DNA of 64,000 nt from Polytrichum commune. Taxonomy: Eukaryota; Streptophyta; Polytrichopsida; Polytrichales; Polytrichaceae. Shown here in pieces: positions 1 through 11,709 of the stretch. The DNA lies in NCBI GenBank assembly GCA_950295325.1, contig OX485803.1, forward strand, positions 31,620,001 through 31,684,000, written 5' to 3'. A program made the translations under genes and the position numbers. The notes under the pieces are model-generated. The model did not search any database. It was not told the DNA's origin and worked only from the letters and a program-made list of their open reading frames with translations. Within the stretch, counting starts at the first letter, position 1, and every line of letters starts with the position of its first letter.

Positions 1-3000
1 GAAGGGACCTCATCGCGTTCATATCGGTGGTCTAGAGCGCCATGATCTTCAGTGTTGAGTGGCAGATATGACTCGTTCTCGGACTCCCCTTGGAATTTTC
101 TCACAAGTCCTGAGAGCAGACTTCCCATCCTCCTGCACTCATCGACGCAAGATTGCCATGTAAATAGCCATATCAACTCTATCAACTCTGCAGTACCTGA
201 ACGATGAGGAAGGGACCGGTCATAGCAAGTTTTGCAATCATCCACTTGTTCGATTCTCCGGAAATGATCAACATTCTTCGCCATCCCAGACTTGTGGCTA
301 ACATCATTAGCATGCTTGTGAAATGCACATTCAGGAACCCATCAGCTCTGAAGAAGGCGTTCTGGTATTGCTATTCAGCAGGCATGTTGTACAGACAGGT
401 TCCATCATACGATCAGTTGAAGTTGGTTGTTTTACAGAATTGTTTTGTTTTCCCCTTCAAAATCCTTCTCAACTTCAAGAGCTCCAAGGATGGGTTTTGG
501 GATTGCTATCCAGGAGGCATGTTGTACAGACGGGCTTCATCATGTCATTAGTTAAAGTTGGTGCTTTTACAGAACTGTTCTGTTTTCCCTTCAAAAACCC
601 TCACTCACACCTGAGGCTCAAGCTCTCGGAGATGATCAAACGCACGCTTTTTGGCTAACATCACTCACATGTTTTTAATTTGCAAGCACACTCAAGATGA
701 ACCCCATGTACTCCGAAGATGTGTTCTGATATTACTATCCGGCAGGCATTATTGTACAGACAGGTTTCATCATCATGTGCTCAGTTTGAGTTGGTTCTTC
801 CCCAGAATAATTTTGTTTCGTTTCCATTCAAAATTCTCCCCTCACCTGTGGCTCATGCTCTCAGAGATGGTCAACGACGCCTTTCTTGTGGGAGGGGGTG
901 ATGCATAAAGCGCAGTCAGACTCTCGGTGTCATCCGAATCCTCATGCTCATCCGGAATCTCCCTCCCTACCATTCTCCGGCCGGCTGCTGGGCGATTGGG
1001 AGCTTCTCGAGTGGGTCCATCAGGTCCCCTGTACCAAAAACATTGGTAAAATAGAAACGAATGTCAAATTCGTCACAACCTCGTGTTGCACAAAGTATTC
1101 CTTAAATTCACTTGATTTTCACATGGTAAAATACATAGTTCATTTGCTTTAAAAATGAAGGTTACAAGCTAGAAAGTGAATGCAGAGATAAATTCCTTAA
1201 ACAAGAGTCACAAGATCAGAGATTAATTTCTCAAAAAAGAGTCACAAAATCGAAGGAGCGACTCACGCACCAAGTTGGCTTGAGGATGGACATGGCCTCC
1301 AACATCTTTTTAATCGGCGCTTTCTTAACCACATTGACATGGGGTGAGGACCCATCGCCATTCGCAGTGGCTCCAAATTTGTCAGTCACTGCATCATCTA
1401 TTATGTTCGGAGGCGCAGTGGAGGTTGAATTATTATAATCCGCAGCTCCAGGCCCCCTGCCCGGTGGGGCTCTCAAAAGCATGACAAAATCCTCCGAATC
1501 AATGAGGGCGCCTTGCTTGGCAAGTCGCTGTATGATGGGGCTCTTTGATGCATGGTACTCATCTTCCGATATGCACCCTGCCTGAAACAAGTCCTGCGAA
1601 AACAATAAAACACATCGGCATAAATGTTTAGAACAATGATAGAATTTGACACAAAAATATATTTTCTTGGGCTTGAATTCAGCTCCGAGGTTTCTTGTCA
1701 TTTGTCTGAAGTCAGTTACTGAGAGAACAACCCAAAGTAAGAGGCACCATGACTGTGTCGACCTTTGTGGCAATATGCTCGATGCAGTAAAACCACCATC
1801 GACATACTTAAGTTCCTATGGAATCCATGCGAAGCTACTGTACATGTCAATTGCAGGCGTCTTAGTTTGCAATGAAAACCAAGGCGGACCGATGTTTCGA
1901 TGGACACAGCAGATTTCATTAAAACAATTGTTTATGTGATGATAGAAACAAAGTGTCAGCTACGAGGATTCTTGTTCAAGCGGTGGCTTGAACCCAGTTT
2001 GGTGAAGGAAAACGCAAAACAAGAGGTACCACAACTATGTCGAACTTTTTGTAACAATAAATTGGGCTCGATGCAACATAACGACATTTGACATACTCAG
2101 GTAACTCGTAGAAATCGAAGAGCTGACTAACCTTTTGACTTGTCGATTTAACTTAATGGGACTTTTCGTTGGGAGTTGGTGCCCCTATGATATTCCATTG
2201 GTTGGTTTGCATAGAATTTATTAGTGGTTTCTTTCCACCTGTGGTGCACGCTCGGAGGTAGTGCTTAAACGTGAATGCAGAGCAACCTACCGAGGGCCAA
2301 ACACATTTTAGCATCTTCATGTGGAGGCTCACACCTGTTCGAAAACTCTAGTTTCAACTAATAGAATTTTGACCTTGACATGTGCCTAATCTTGGGGAGC
2401 TTGGTTTCAAGGTCAGTCCCTCTTTTATTTGGGTATAATCAATTCGGATCCAACATGGCGGTTCTTGAATGCTTTCCTATCGGAGTTGAAAACGGACAGT
2501 ATTGAGCCAAAAAATGGCGACCCTGACACCAATCTCCCCGAGAGTAGGCACATGTCAAGGCCAAAGTTTTTCAACTTGGCCCACCAATCTCTTATTCAAA
2601 ACCGGTGTTTTGTGTGGCCTCCCCTCCCACTCAATGAACCGATATAGAAAGTTCTTCTTTGTGCAATTTTCCACATGACCTCCAAGCATGCACCGAAAAC
2701 CTTACCGCACACGAAAAGTCTTGTATTCAAAAAAACCAAAGAACCAACTCCCTTCCGACCACTGCAAAAGTCACGATGTCGAGTTAAGGGACTTCAAGGG
2801 ATACAACATCACACAAATAATCTCACCTGTAGGAAGAGCAATTTGTCACGGGTAAAATCGGTCCACTCGCCGTTGGAGTGCTCTGCGGCCACGCCAGTGA
2901 GGATTTCCTTCCGGCAATGACGAAGCTCCATGTCCTGCAACAGGCCTTCTCGAACCAGACCCTGCAGCTTGAGCAACCGGTGGAACATCTCCTGCTGCCA

Positions 3001-4196
3001 CACCAGGTTGTCCACCTGCTGCCCCGCCTGACTGTTTAGCAACGCCGAGCTGCTAGTTGTGCGACCTAGAATGTATTTCTGCACCAGTGGTGTCATCTGC
3101 TTATTCGCTTGGTTGCACATGTCCTTTATCTCCTTTGCACTCTCCTGCAATGGGCCGGATGACATTATTAAGCAAATGTGATATAAGTTAAGCTGTGGGA
3201 TCATTCTGAGGTTGCATGTACTTCGTGATTGTTTCTCGTCTGCAAGTCAGAAACCAACCCACAGCTCCGAACCAATCCAAAACTGCTGCACGATGAGTGA
3301 GTTATACTCCAGTACTAACATTCAGAAACCCTCAGCTCAAAACCAATAGAAAATTAAACTGGAAGTACAGTGAGTCATTCTTCGCGATCATTCAGGGAAC
3401 CTACAAATCCCATCCAAAACTGCAGCAAGCAGAGTGAATCATACTCCAGTACTAACATTCAGGAGCCCTCAGCTCAAAACCAATAGAAAATTAAACTGGA
3501 AGAATAGTCTATCTCCACCAACGTTCAGAAACCTACAAAACCAATCAAAAGCTGCAAGAACAGTAAGTCATTCTCCACCAACATTCAAGTACCCACAGCG
3601 CAGAACAAATGAACACCTGCCAGAACAGTACGAGTCATTCTTCACCAACATCTCCCAAACAGAAGACTGGAGAAAGGTTAACGTCGATCATCGGTCCCCC
3701 ATACATTACCTGGAAGAATTTATGCGGAGACGAAAATTCAGCGAAGGCTGCCATCTTTATTCCTTCGCTCTCCTGCACTCAACTCTTTCACAAATTAGAA
3801 GAACATTACGCACGGCCTAAGTCAAAACTATATCAAAACAATTTTCAAAAACTCAACAGTGTCTAAAACCAAGAGCTGATGAATCCCGATTCCCAACCAG
3901 CTCACCAATGTGCTTAAACAAACAAGTCGATGAAAAAATATAACAGCAGATTACACAGACACTAGCTCCACTTGATCAGCAGCAACGCATGCGCCTCGTC
4001 GGCAGCATCGAGGTCGGGTCGATGCAAAAATTGTGAGAGAAAATTGTTGAGAATTGGCGATGGGTGGTTGATGAGTGGAAGGAGCGGCGGCACATGGCGT
4101 CAGGGGGCGACAACGCTAACGGTCGGAAACGACACTGACCTGCACGGCCGGCGCAGGTTTGAACATCAGCGGGATACAGCCGGTCACCACCGCCAT
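1..4196 (-). CDS. Unrecognised conserved-looking plant gene, 5' and central part, cut by the left edge
   Basis: I do not recognise this family, but the exon structure is clear. Exons on the minus strand are 4196-4140 (starts at ATG, MAVVTGCIPLMFKPAPAVQ), 3144-2827, 1593-1271, 1028-846 and 297 to the window edge. All junctions are GT-AG and keep the frame (phases 0, 0, 2, 2). Exon 2 reads as a helical, Gln/Leu-rich region (KQMTPLVQKYILGR, then EMFHRLLKLQGLVREGLL) ending FTRDKLLFLQ. It runs directly into DLFQAGCISEDEYHASKSP, which suggests one folded domain split by an intron. Exon 3 ends in a polar linker and SILKPTW. Exon 4 is acidic (DEHEDSDDTESLTALY). The last exon has DDCKTCYDRSLPHR, a possible CxxC site, followed by an open frame to base 1. 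The gene is incomplete at its 3' end. A transposon-like element begins 94 bp upstream of the ATG. The final exon is the least certain. Confidence 0.72.
330..890 (-). repeat. Triplicated intron/exon-edge cassette inside the left-edge gene
   Basis: Three diverged direct copies lie at about 330-480, 485-655 and 700-885. Each has, in plus-strand order, a GGCATGTTGTACAGAC-like block, a TTTTACAGAA..TTTTGTTTTCC block and a TTCAAAAT..CTCA block. The last two copies continue into an exon edge followed by a GT donor. The copy at 700-885 contains the 3' end of the exon at 1028-846. The middle copy carries a second exon-like segment at 654-611. The leftmost copy has lost the donor. All copies lie within one intron and its borders, so this looks like local tandem duplication and not transposition. 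Confidence 0.7.
611..654 (-). other. Exon-like 44-nt segment (possible cryptic or frame-breaking exon)
   Basis: Flanked by gatgttag on the acceptor side and CAG|gtgtga on the donor side. It is homologous to the 3' end of the exon at 1028-846 and to the start of the exon at 297. Its 44-nt length is not a multiple of three. Spliced after the phase-2 exon ending at 846, it gives six codons and then TGA. It is therefore either an unused relic or a regulated 'poison' exon; the sequence cannot say which. Confidence 0.45.
3230..3680. repeat. Intronic minisatellite, ~68-bp unit paired into ~137 bp
   Basis: Lies in the first intron (4139-3145) of the left-edge gene. Recurring words are agtgagtcattct, aacattcagaaacc, ctcaaaaccaat and aaaactgcag. 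The best copies (ACTCCAGTACTAACATTCAG at 3306 and 3443) are 137 bp apart, and half-units recur at about 68 bp. There are about five to six degenerate units. Confidence 0.7.
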
Positions 4197-4289
4197 CAAC
4201 GGCTTGGAGTCAGGGCCTCTGACCGCCTGGGCCCTGGGCCTAAGGAACACCAACAGTAAAGTTGCCCAGTTTAAGGTAGAGGGTCCTTA

Positions 4290-5075
4290 GGGTGAGTTTC
4301 CATGTAGGCCGCTTGCCCACCATATTCTAGTGTGACTAAGGACAAACCCACCCAAATGTGGAGGGCATTTGGTGGGAGAGGATTCATGTGTCAACTTAGC
4401 TACACCCTAAACTCCGTAATATCAACCTTCATAATGTCACTCACTCTCTAATATCCGGAAACCCTAGGGAATGGATGTTCGTAGTTCAAATCTCACTTCT
4501 TATTGTCACATTTCTCTCCCTTATAACACAAATTTTGTCATTAATGCAAACCACCAAAGAAGTCGACCCACATCCTCGCATTGCACCATGTGTCAATATG
4601 TGGAGTGTCACCTTCTTATTCTTATTCTTCTTCTTTTTCTTATGCCACTTGTTGAATGTTGGTGCATGCATATGCCACTTTGCTTGGGAAGGGCAAGTGG
4701 AGTGGACCACACCACATCATTAAAATGTTGCACTTTGTGTTATTCCATAGTGACACATGCTACATTGATTCTATAGTATCACACATCCATGTTAATACTA
4801 CAAAACTCTGTAATATCATGTGCACTTTGGTTCACATTTGAGTTAGCATATTTGAGTATGCAATGGGTCGTACTCCTTCAACGACTGGCACTTGTACATC
4901 AAAGATTCTTTAGTTGGCACTTGAAAGTCTAGTGGCCCGTGTCCATGGCCCTCCACATTCTAGCAGACCACCAAAACGTGGGTGGATGGTGGCTTGTGCT
5001 TAACTACATGCGAACACCTTCAACCCATTATTATCTAGAATCTAGTGGACAAGTGGCCTACATGGAAACTCACCC
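4290..5075. mobile_element. 786-bp Harbinger-like non-autonomous element with TTA target-site duplication
   Basis: The left end reads TTA|GGGTGAGTTTCCATGTAGG. The right end is its inverted copy, GGCCTACATGGAAACTCACCC, followed by TTA. The inverted repeat continues imperfectly (GCTTGCCCAC against GTGGACAAG). The 3-bp TTA duplication and G-rich termini fit the PIF/Harbinger superfamily. Nothing coding was seen inside. It sits 94 bp upstream of the start codon of the left-edge gene. Confidence 0.8.
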
Positions 5076-5078
5076 TTA

Positions 5079-6098
5079 AACCAACACTTTTAAGCTATCA
5101 CACATGCATATGGCTACGTGGTTGATATAAAAATATATATTCATGTTAGCCTTTGGGCTAAAATAGGTATAAATGAAATATATATATTTTTAGCCTCACT
5201 TGAATATTTGATAAATAATCAAAGTCAAAACCACTAGCTTCCTTAAACTGATCCCTAAGCCCTATGTATATGATGAAGACCCCCACCTTCATGGCCTAGA
5301 ACCAACACAACATAGTTGGGTACTAGACCCACAAAGCCAACATGGCCACCTCCACAATCCCACCTGGTTCGGTTGTAGAACCATCCCTTTACATCCCAGG
5401 TACTGACCCCCATGCTTCCCTTAACCAACCCCAAAACCAACCTCCTTTGTGCCCATAACCGATCCCCCTTTGTACCCATAACCGACCCCATTGGCTTTGT
5501 GGGCTTGAACCGTTCCCCCCCTCCCCGGTGAATAGAATGGCTAGAATAGGCAGTGAAAAGCCACCCTAAAGCTACCTTGAACAAACCCGAGATAGAGTGG
5601 AGCACATTACCTACCCTACATGAAGGTAATGGAGGCTAGTATGCAGCAACGACACTAATGGCACCTAAAGCCATCACTCCCTGGGTCCATGCACTCCTAT
5701 TCCATGGGGAATGGTTCAAAGTAGTAGAGTCTTGCTAATCAGGAGGCATTTATAGCTGTTGCTTTTCGGTGGGGTGTTGGTTTTAGAACCCTCTACCTTA
5801 AGATTTTTTAAGAGCGGCGTGAGACTGACTTTGAGAATGAAAATATGTATTAATTATAGTGTTTAGGAATACCTAGGTCAACGGCCTCCACAACTTGTTG
5901 GAGGTTAATAGATGGATCAATGGTTTGTTCAAGGTGGGATATTCAAATCACAAAGGCTTGATACAAGTCATCGCTTGTTATATTGAATTACGATTTTCAA
6001 ATTTTGATAGCCCCAACTTTCCTCTACTCACGGCCAAATCACAAGGGGTCCCAAGTCCCAAGTCACTTGATATCAATATGTGGAATCTCAACCACTAA
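5079..6098. other. Gene-free stretch
   Basis: No gene recognised. AT-rich to about 5230, then a C-rich segment with small imperfect direct repeats around 5400-5500 (cccataaccgaccc). The 116-residue frame on the minus strand at 5605-5255 is low-complexity and is not supported as a gene. Confidence 0.5.
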
Positions 6099-6393
6099 GA
6101 GCATGTAAGTTGGTACTTCCCACTTCATATGGGGACCCAAGTCCTAAGTCCCAAGTATACCATGGATGTCTACATGGCAGCATTTTTTGGACATGAGGCT
6201 TGCGACTTGTGTTGAGAGTTGGGTCGAGCAAAAAGCTAGGCCCAACTCTCAACACAAGTCCCGCAAATATTTTTGCATAAAATAATCCAAATCCAACTTT
6301 AATGATGATTAATCATAGTCTAATGGTTTCTTGAGGCTCAAAAGGTGGGACTTGCATCATGGGTGGGATTTGGGACCCAATGTGAACTCGCCC
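6099..6393. mobile_element. 295-bp miniature element with TAA duplication and internal hairpin (copy 1)
   Basis: Flanked by TAA on both sides. The termini GAGCATGTaagTTGG and the inverted GGGCGAGTTCACATTGG are related inverted repeats. The centre holds a near-perfect hairpin at 6204-6260 with 26-nt arms, two mismatches and an AAAAA loop. A second copy lies at 40250-40535. The TSD and GC-rich ends suggest a Harbinger-type MITE. Confidence 0.78.
6204..6260. repeat. Hairpin inside the 295-bp element
   Basis: The arms begin GACTTGTGTTGAGAGTTGGG and end with its complement, separated by AAAAA. Two of 26 pairs mismatch. If transcribed, it would form a precursor-like stem of small-RNA size. Confidence 0.85.
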
Positions 6394-6396
6394 TAA

Positions 6397-8382
6397 GTGA
6401 GGTATGTCTTCTTAATTGGACAACTATGTTCACGTAATGTTTGGGAAGGTTTGTAGCTAAGAACAAATGCTACAAAGACATGTGTCTCGATAAAATTGGG
6501 CTATATGTTCAAAATGCAGTGTCAATCAATAACAATATTATTGAGAGGGTCTATGTGATCATTTAAGGAGTAAGAGATGATTAGTTCATTCAAACTCTTC
6601 TGATTTTAGCATCTCCATTATGATTCTCAAACTTGAAATGACAAACTTTATGATTGGCTACTACTAATTGGAGAGCCTATTGCCAATCCATCCCAATACC
6701 CATAAACATATATGACATTGGAAGTGCCCACAATAGGGCCATATACCATAATTAAGGCTACACACAACCACAAATGGATGTTGTATTTAATTTTTAGGTT
6801 TTAAGCCTTGCATGATTCTTGCCATACTTGGATATGCATGCTAGATATAATGTGTTAAAAGGTGTGAAGGTATGAGGTTTTGAGAAAGTGGCTATCTAGT
6901 TGTTTAGGCACTTTGATTATGCTCTTTCATGCCTTACAACCATGTACTTGAAGGAGTTGTTGGCGTCTTGTCACTAAGGCATGTGCTCTAGGTTCATGGT
7001 TTTTCATGATTTGTAATTGGCAATGCATCAAAGCATATATATATATATATACACACACACATTATGGTCTTTGTATGGGTTCTTTCTCCTTGCCCCTCTC
7101 CCAAACCTGATTCAAGGTCACTGAGGTATTTTGAGGTGCATTTTTACCTATCAATGGATTTGGGGAGGAAAATAACGAATTGAATTAGGAATGAACACAA
7201 CATATTATATGGGTTATTCTTGAGAAATTTATAATAATATATAATGAAATAAACACAAAATATTTTGCAGCAACTTAACCTTATTGTCTAATGAAGCATC
7301 AACTCTTTAAGCTTTGAATTATGGCAACCGGAAAACAATGTTTTTTTTGTAACAATTATGAAGTTTTCAAGCAGTTTTGGTTTTGGTGCGACATGTAGTT
7401 TAATATTGTTTCTGCTATAACATGCTCATCGCTACGTCACTAAGTGTGTATAGAAGCATGTTGTAGGACAAACAACATGTAAATGCCAAAATCAAAGCCA
7501 CATGAAAACCTCCTAGATTCACTTAAAAACATGTTTCTTACAACTACATGTACTGCCAAAACGTGCTTATTTGTATGTAATCTCTTATAACCTCACAATG
7601 GTCTTATGTTTTGAAGTGAATAATTTTTGTGTTACAAATACTTTGCTAGTCTTGTTCCCTAGCTAGAGGCGCTAGTTTCTTGTCTTGTTCCCTAGCTAGG
7701 TTGAATTGACACCTCACAATCACATGTTGCTACCTAATTTGCCCCAATTGCCACCTCTTAATTTTCCAAGGGGTGCACTCCATTGTCAAGTTGAACACCA
7801 CGTGCGATTTTTTTTAATAATTTAATAATTTAATTAAAAAATAAACATAAAGCATCACCAAAATGAGTCAAAATTTTATCAATTTTTTTGAGAAAACATA
7901 CCATTTCTAACTAGAATGACGCAACATTGAACTAAAACAATTACTATAAAAATGAAGATGACTAAAAATTTCAAAAAAATATATAAAAAGATATCATCAA
8001 TGGTTATGTATATGTAGAAAAAATACTATAATTTTTAAAATTATCTATGGCATATAATATGGGGTAGCAAACTTTTATCGCATGTGGTTATGAAACGTAA
8101 GGGGGTGTGATCACCCCGAGCTAAATTTGCCCACCTCGGGCACACTAACAATCAAGCGTGTCATAGCTTGGTAGATAGCACTCCTCATTATGGAGGATGG
8201 TGGGTGTAGTTTGACTTTTGCGAAGGTGACTAACCCAAATATCATCAAGGCGGCGGCTAAATCACCGTGTATTACTCACCTACCAAATTAAGGCAATTGT
8301 ACCACCAATTAGGAGCCAAAAATAGGTGTCCAACGAAGGAAGCTAACTGAATTAGCCTCATCTACCTTAGATCTTGTGCAAT

Positions 8383-8422
<40 letters not shown>

Positions 8423-10980
8423 CTTAGTTCTTGGCTTGCCATTAAGAGATCTTAACACTTTGAATAAAGACCCTATGTAAGGTTCCACCCTAGGGATCCA
8501 ACAAAGGGAGATTAAAAAAGGCTCAGCCGTAGATTCAGAACTTGCATCTACGGTCATAGAAGTTTACCTAATCGTATAATAAGAGGAAGCCATCCTCAGT
8601 ACTTCCTTTCCAAGTGTAAACAGTATTAGCAGTTTACACTTAGTAACTTCTGGGATTAGGGTAAACGTGATGTGAGTTTGGAGGAAGTGGAAGTGACTGA
8701 CTTCAAGCTTTGAATGTCAAAGGAAGCAAATGGCTAAAGAACAGGTAAAATACTCATTGAAAGTACTGAGTATTGTGTATGATGGGGATACCAAATGTAT
8801 GTTTATGCTGTATAAGTTTGTGTGACATAGATAACAATTGGGTTCTGCTGTAATTCACCTCGTGTACGTTACTAACCCTCTCCGTGGATTTGGTTGGTGG
8901 CATGGGCACAGGTGAGGCAGACCCTTCACAAATATGACGGCTACATTAGGTTTTGTATACCATCGAATTGCAAAATAGTGTGTGTAGATGAAGATTATCT
9001 AAAACATATGCAATGAACAGTTTTATTCTACATTGCAAGTTATTGAGCATATGATTGGTGTTACAAGTTTACATTTGATTTACCGGAGTTAAGTTGTAAG
9101 GAGTCTTTGATAGGGTTTACATTGGAAAACCTTAGTATCATGGAATACTCCAAGGTTTTATGTGTAACAAAAAATCTTTGTATGAAACTCTAAAAGTGTT
9201 ATGTTTTAACATTTGTATTGCAATGGGATGAGGGAATGATCCCACCCACCCTCCCTGGTTTTGATAGATACATAGATATATGGAAGAATGGTATGGCCTC
9301 TTGCTAAGAGGATGTTATTTGAAAAAAGAACTATGCTTGAAAGTAAGCTTAGCTTCTCTCAAGAAATGCCCAACTCTCCACATTCACATTGAGGGATTCC
9401 AAACAATGAGGCACATTTGCTCCTCCATCTTTGGTATCCGCAACATGATAATACATGAAGCAAACCAACCCAATGTCACAAGCACAAACCGGAGAAGTAG
9501 TGCCGATCAAAAGTGTATACCTATAGCCTCATACCACATCTAGGTTCTTACATCGGATGTGATGAACATAATCATGTCACTATGACGCTCATTCAATCAT
9601 TAGTGTTAAGCTAGTTGTTAGTTAGATACTCATCCATGATACTTCTAGAGGAAGTAGGTTGAAACTAAGATACATGCGGCACAAGCATCTCTCTAAGCTT
9701 CTTGTGCATGTAGTATACCAAGGGTAGGAAGTTGTCAGAGCCACCTTCTCAAAGGTATGGTAATGCGTATCTTCGTGATCTGAGTATCAGGCGTAGGAAT
9801 GTAGAACTTGTATATGTTGTAGGAGACTCATTGTTGTACCACTTAAAAGCACATCGGTATAACTTCGATTCAAGCAAAGCTACTCTATCTCACAGATACT
9901 TGTGACACCCACATTACTCTACATTAGTATATAGTCATGGTGAAATTGTTCTATCTATGAAATGATTCTTAATGCTTGTGTCAGTGCATCGTGTGGTTGC
10001 CTAAGATGTAGCTCGTGTGTTTTTGATGAATGCCTTACATATCCTTGAAAGCCGAAATGCTATTGATTGTGAAGAAAAGAAAAGAAAAATTACGCCTGTA
10101 TCTAAATACCGGTGTGAAATTGAGCCCGTTGGTCTTATGCTGATCACTGTATCCCGTGATGCAGCAAGAGATTTATGCCTCCGTTAGGAGATGGGCTCTT
10201 GGGATTGATTGTGAATGAAAAGGCGCTACTGACTAATGCAATTTTGTAGAAACACAACAACATAGATACTTAGAAACTTGGAAACTTAGATACATATTGG
10301 CGGACATTTCCAGCCTGAGAAGGATCTTGCAAGTTCTAGTAGATAAATGTCCAAGGTAAGTCATTGTATTCTGTACAAGCATACTTACATCTTTATTGTC
10401 CATTTGTCATCTACCAACTATACATGTTAACTTGCAACTCAAAGCTAAAATGTTTGGAAGTTACAGGACCTCGATTGCATTTTCTTCAAGCGCTTGTGTA
10501 CTTGGACAAGAAGGTGTCAGGCAGTTTGAAGAAATTACATTTTTAGCATGCCGGGTGCTCAACACCCTGCACTATTCTTGGAACCAACTACTGTTCTCCC
10601 TCCTTAGTATGACACATTTGGGAAACACAAAAAAAAGTCGTATTATCGAGGTGTTGTCTTCTCATTAACATGACAAATGGCGCAAAGTTGTTGTATTATT
10701 GAGGGATTACGAGAACATAAGTAAATGTGAGCTCAAAATATATATACAACAAGTTTAAGCAATATAGGTGGTATGAAATAATAACTTATAACTCCAAATA
10801 AATACAATTTTTTTTCAAGAACTCTTGAAATAGGAGTTCGTAGATCTATGGTGTTGCCTACCCAAGTTAGCAACTATCATCTTATCTAGATTCCCTACTA
10901 ACTTTTGAAAATTAATAATTTCGTTAACACCAAAATATGAAGAGTTCTCTAAGAAGAAACTAGACAACAACGATGCATGA
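6397..10980. other. Gene-free AT-rich stretch
   Basis: No protein gene supported. Contents include a TA/CA run near 7040-7065, a (TC)n run at 8385-8419, and a perfect 10-bp stem (AAGTGTAAAC / GTTTACACTT) near 8615-8640. A piece near 6893-7015 (cttacaaccatgtactt..cttgtcact..aggcatgtg) matches a repeat at 13894-13985. A segment near 10630-10720 (cgtattatcgaggtgttgtc) recurs near 39060-39120. Confidence 0.5.
8385..8419. repeat. (TC)n microsatellite
   Basis: About 17 uninterrupted TC units in otherwise AT-rich intergenic DNA. Confidence 0.95.
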
Positions 10981-11709
10981 CGTTTAGCATCAAGATACTG
11001 GTGATACTATATCACCCGTGTACAAGGCAACATACTAGGTAGGAGGCCACTCTAACCCTAACCATGTCCATTCTACACTAGTAACCCTTAGCATCAAGAT
11101 ATTGGTGATACTATATCACCCGTGTACAAGGCAACATACTAGGCAAGAGGCCACTCTAACCCTAACTATGTCCATTCTACACTAGTAACCCTTAGCATCA
11201 AGATATTGGTGATACTATATCACCCGTATACAAGGCAACATACTAGGCAAGAGGCCACTCTAACCCTAACCATGTCCATTCTACACTAGTAACCCTTAGC
11301 ATCAAGATATTGGTGATACTATATCACCCGTGTACAAGGCAACATACTAGGCAAGAGGCCACTCTAACCCTAACCATGTCCATTCTACACTAGTAACCCT
11401 TAGCATCAAGATATTGGTGATACTATATCACCCGTGTACAAGGCAACATACTAGGTAGGAGGCCACTCTAACCCTAACCATGTCCATTCTACACTAGTAA
11501 CCCTTAGCATCAAGATATTGGTGATACTATATCACCCGTATACAAGGCAACATACTAGGCAAGAGGCCACTCTAACCCTAACCATGTCCATTCTACACTA
11601 GTAACCCTTAGCATCAAGATATTGGTGATACTATATCACCCGTGTACAAGGCAACATACTAGGCAAGAGGCCACTCTAACCCTAACCATGTCCATTCTAC
11701 ACTAGTAAC
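10981..11709. repeat. Seven-copy 104-bp tandem satellite
   Basis: The word GCATCAAGATA recurs at 10987, 11091, 11195, 11299, 11403, 11507 and 11611, exactly 104 bp apart each time. Copies differ by only a few bases. Each unit carries a perfect inverted repeat, GGTGATA-CTA-TATCACC, and an interstitial CTAACCCTAACC motif. Variants at two sites (gtgtac/gtatac and ggtagg/ggcaag) run in a partly three-unit order. Confidence 0.97.

Noticed and set aside
4470-4500. tRNA-like B-box (gttcaaatctc)
   Set aside because: No A-box or cloverleaf can be formed around it, and it lies inside the 786-bp transposable element.
8099-8300. Possible MITE around gggtgtgatcacccc
   Set aside because: Only a local palindrome; no matching termini or target duplication found.
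10981-11709. Possible CRISPR-like array
   Set aside because: The whole 104-bp unit repeats with no unique spacers, and the genome is a plant's.
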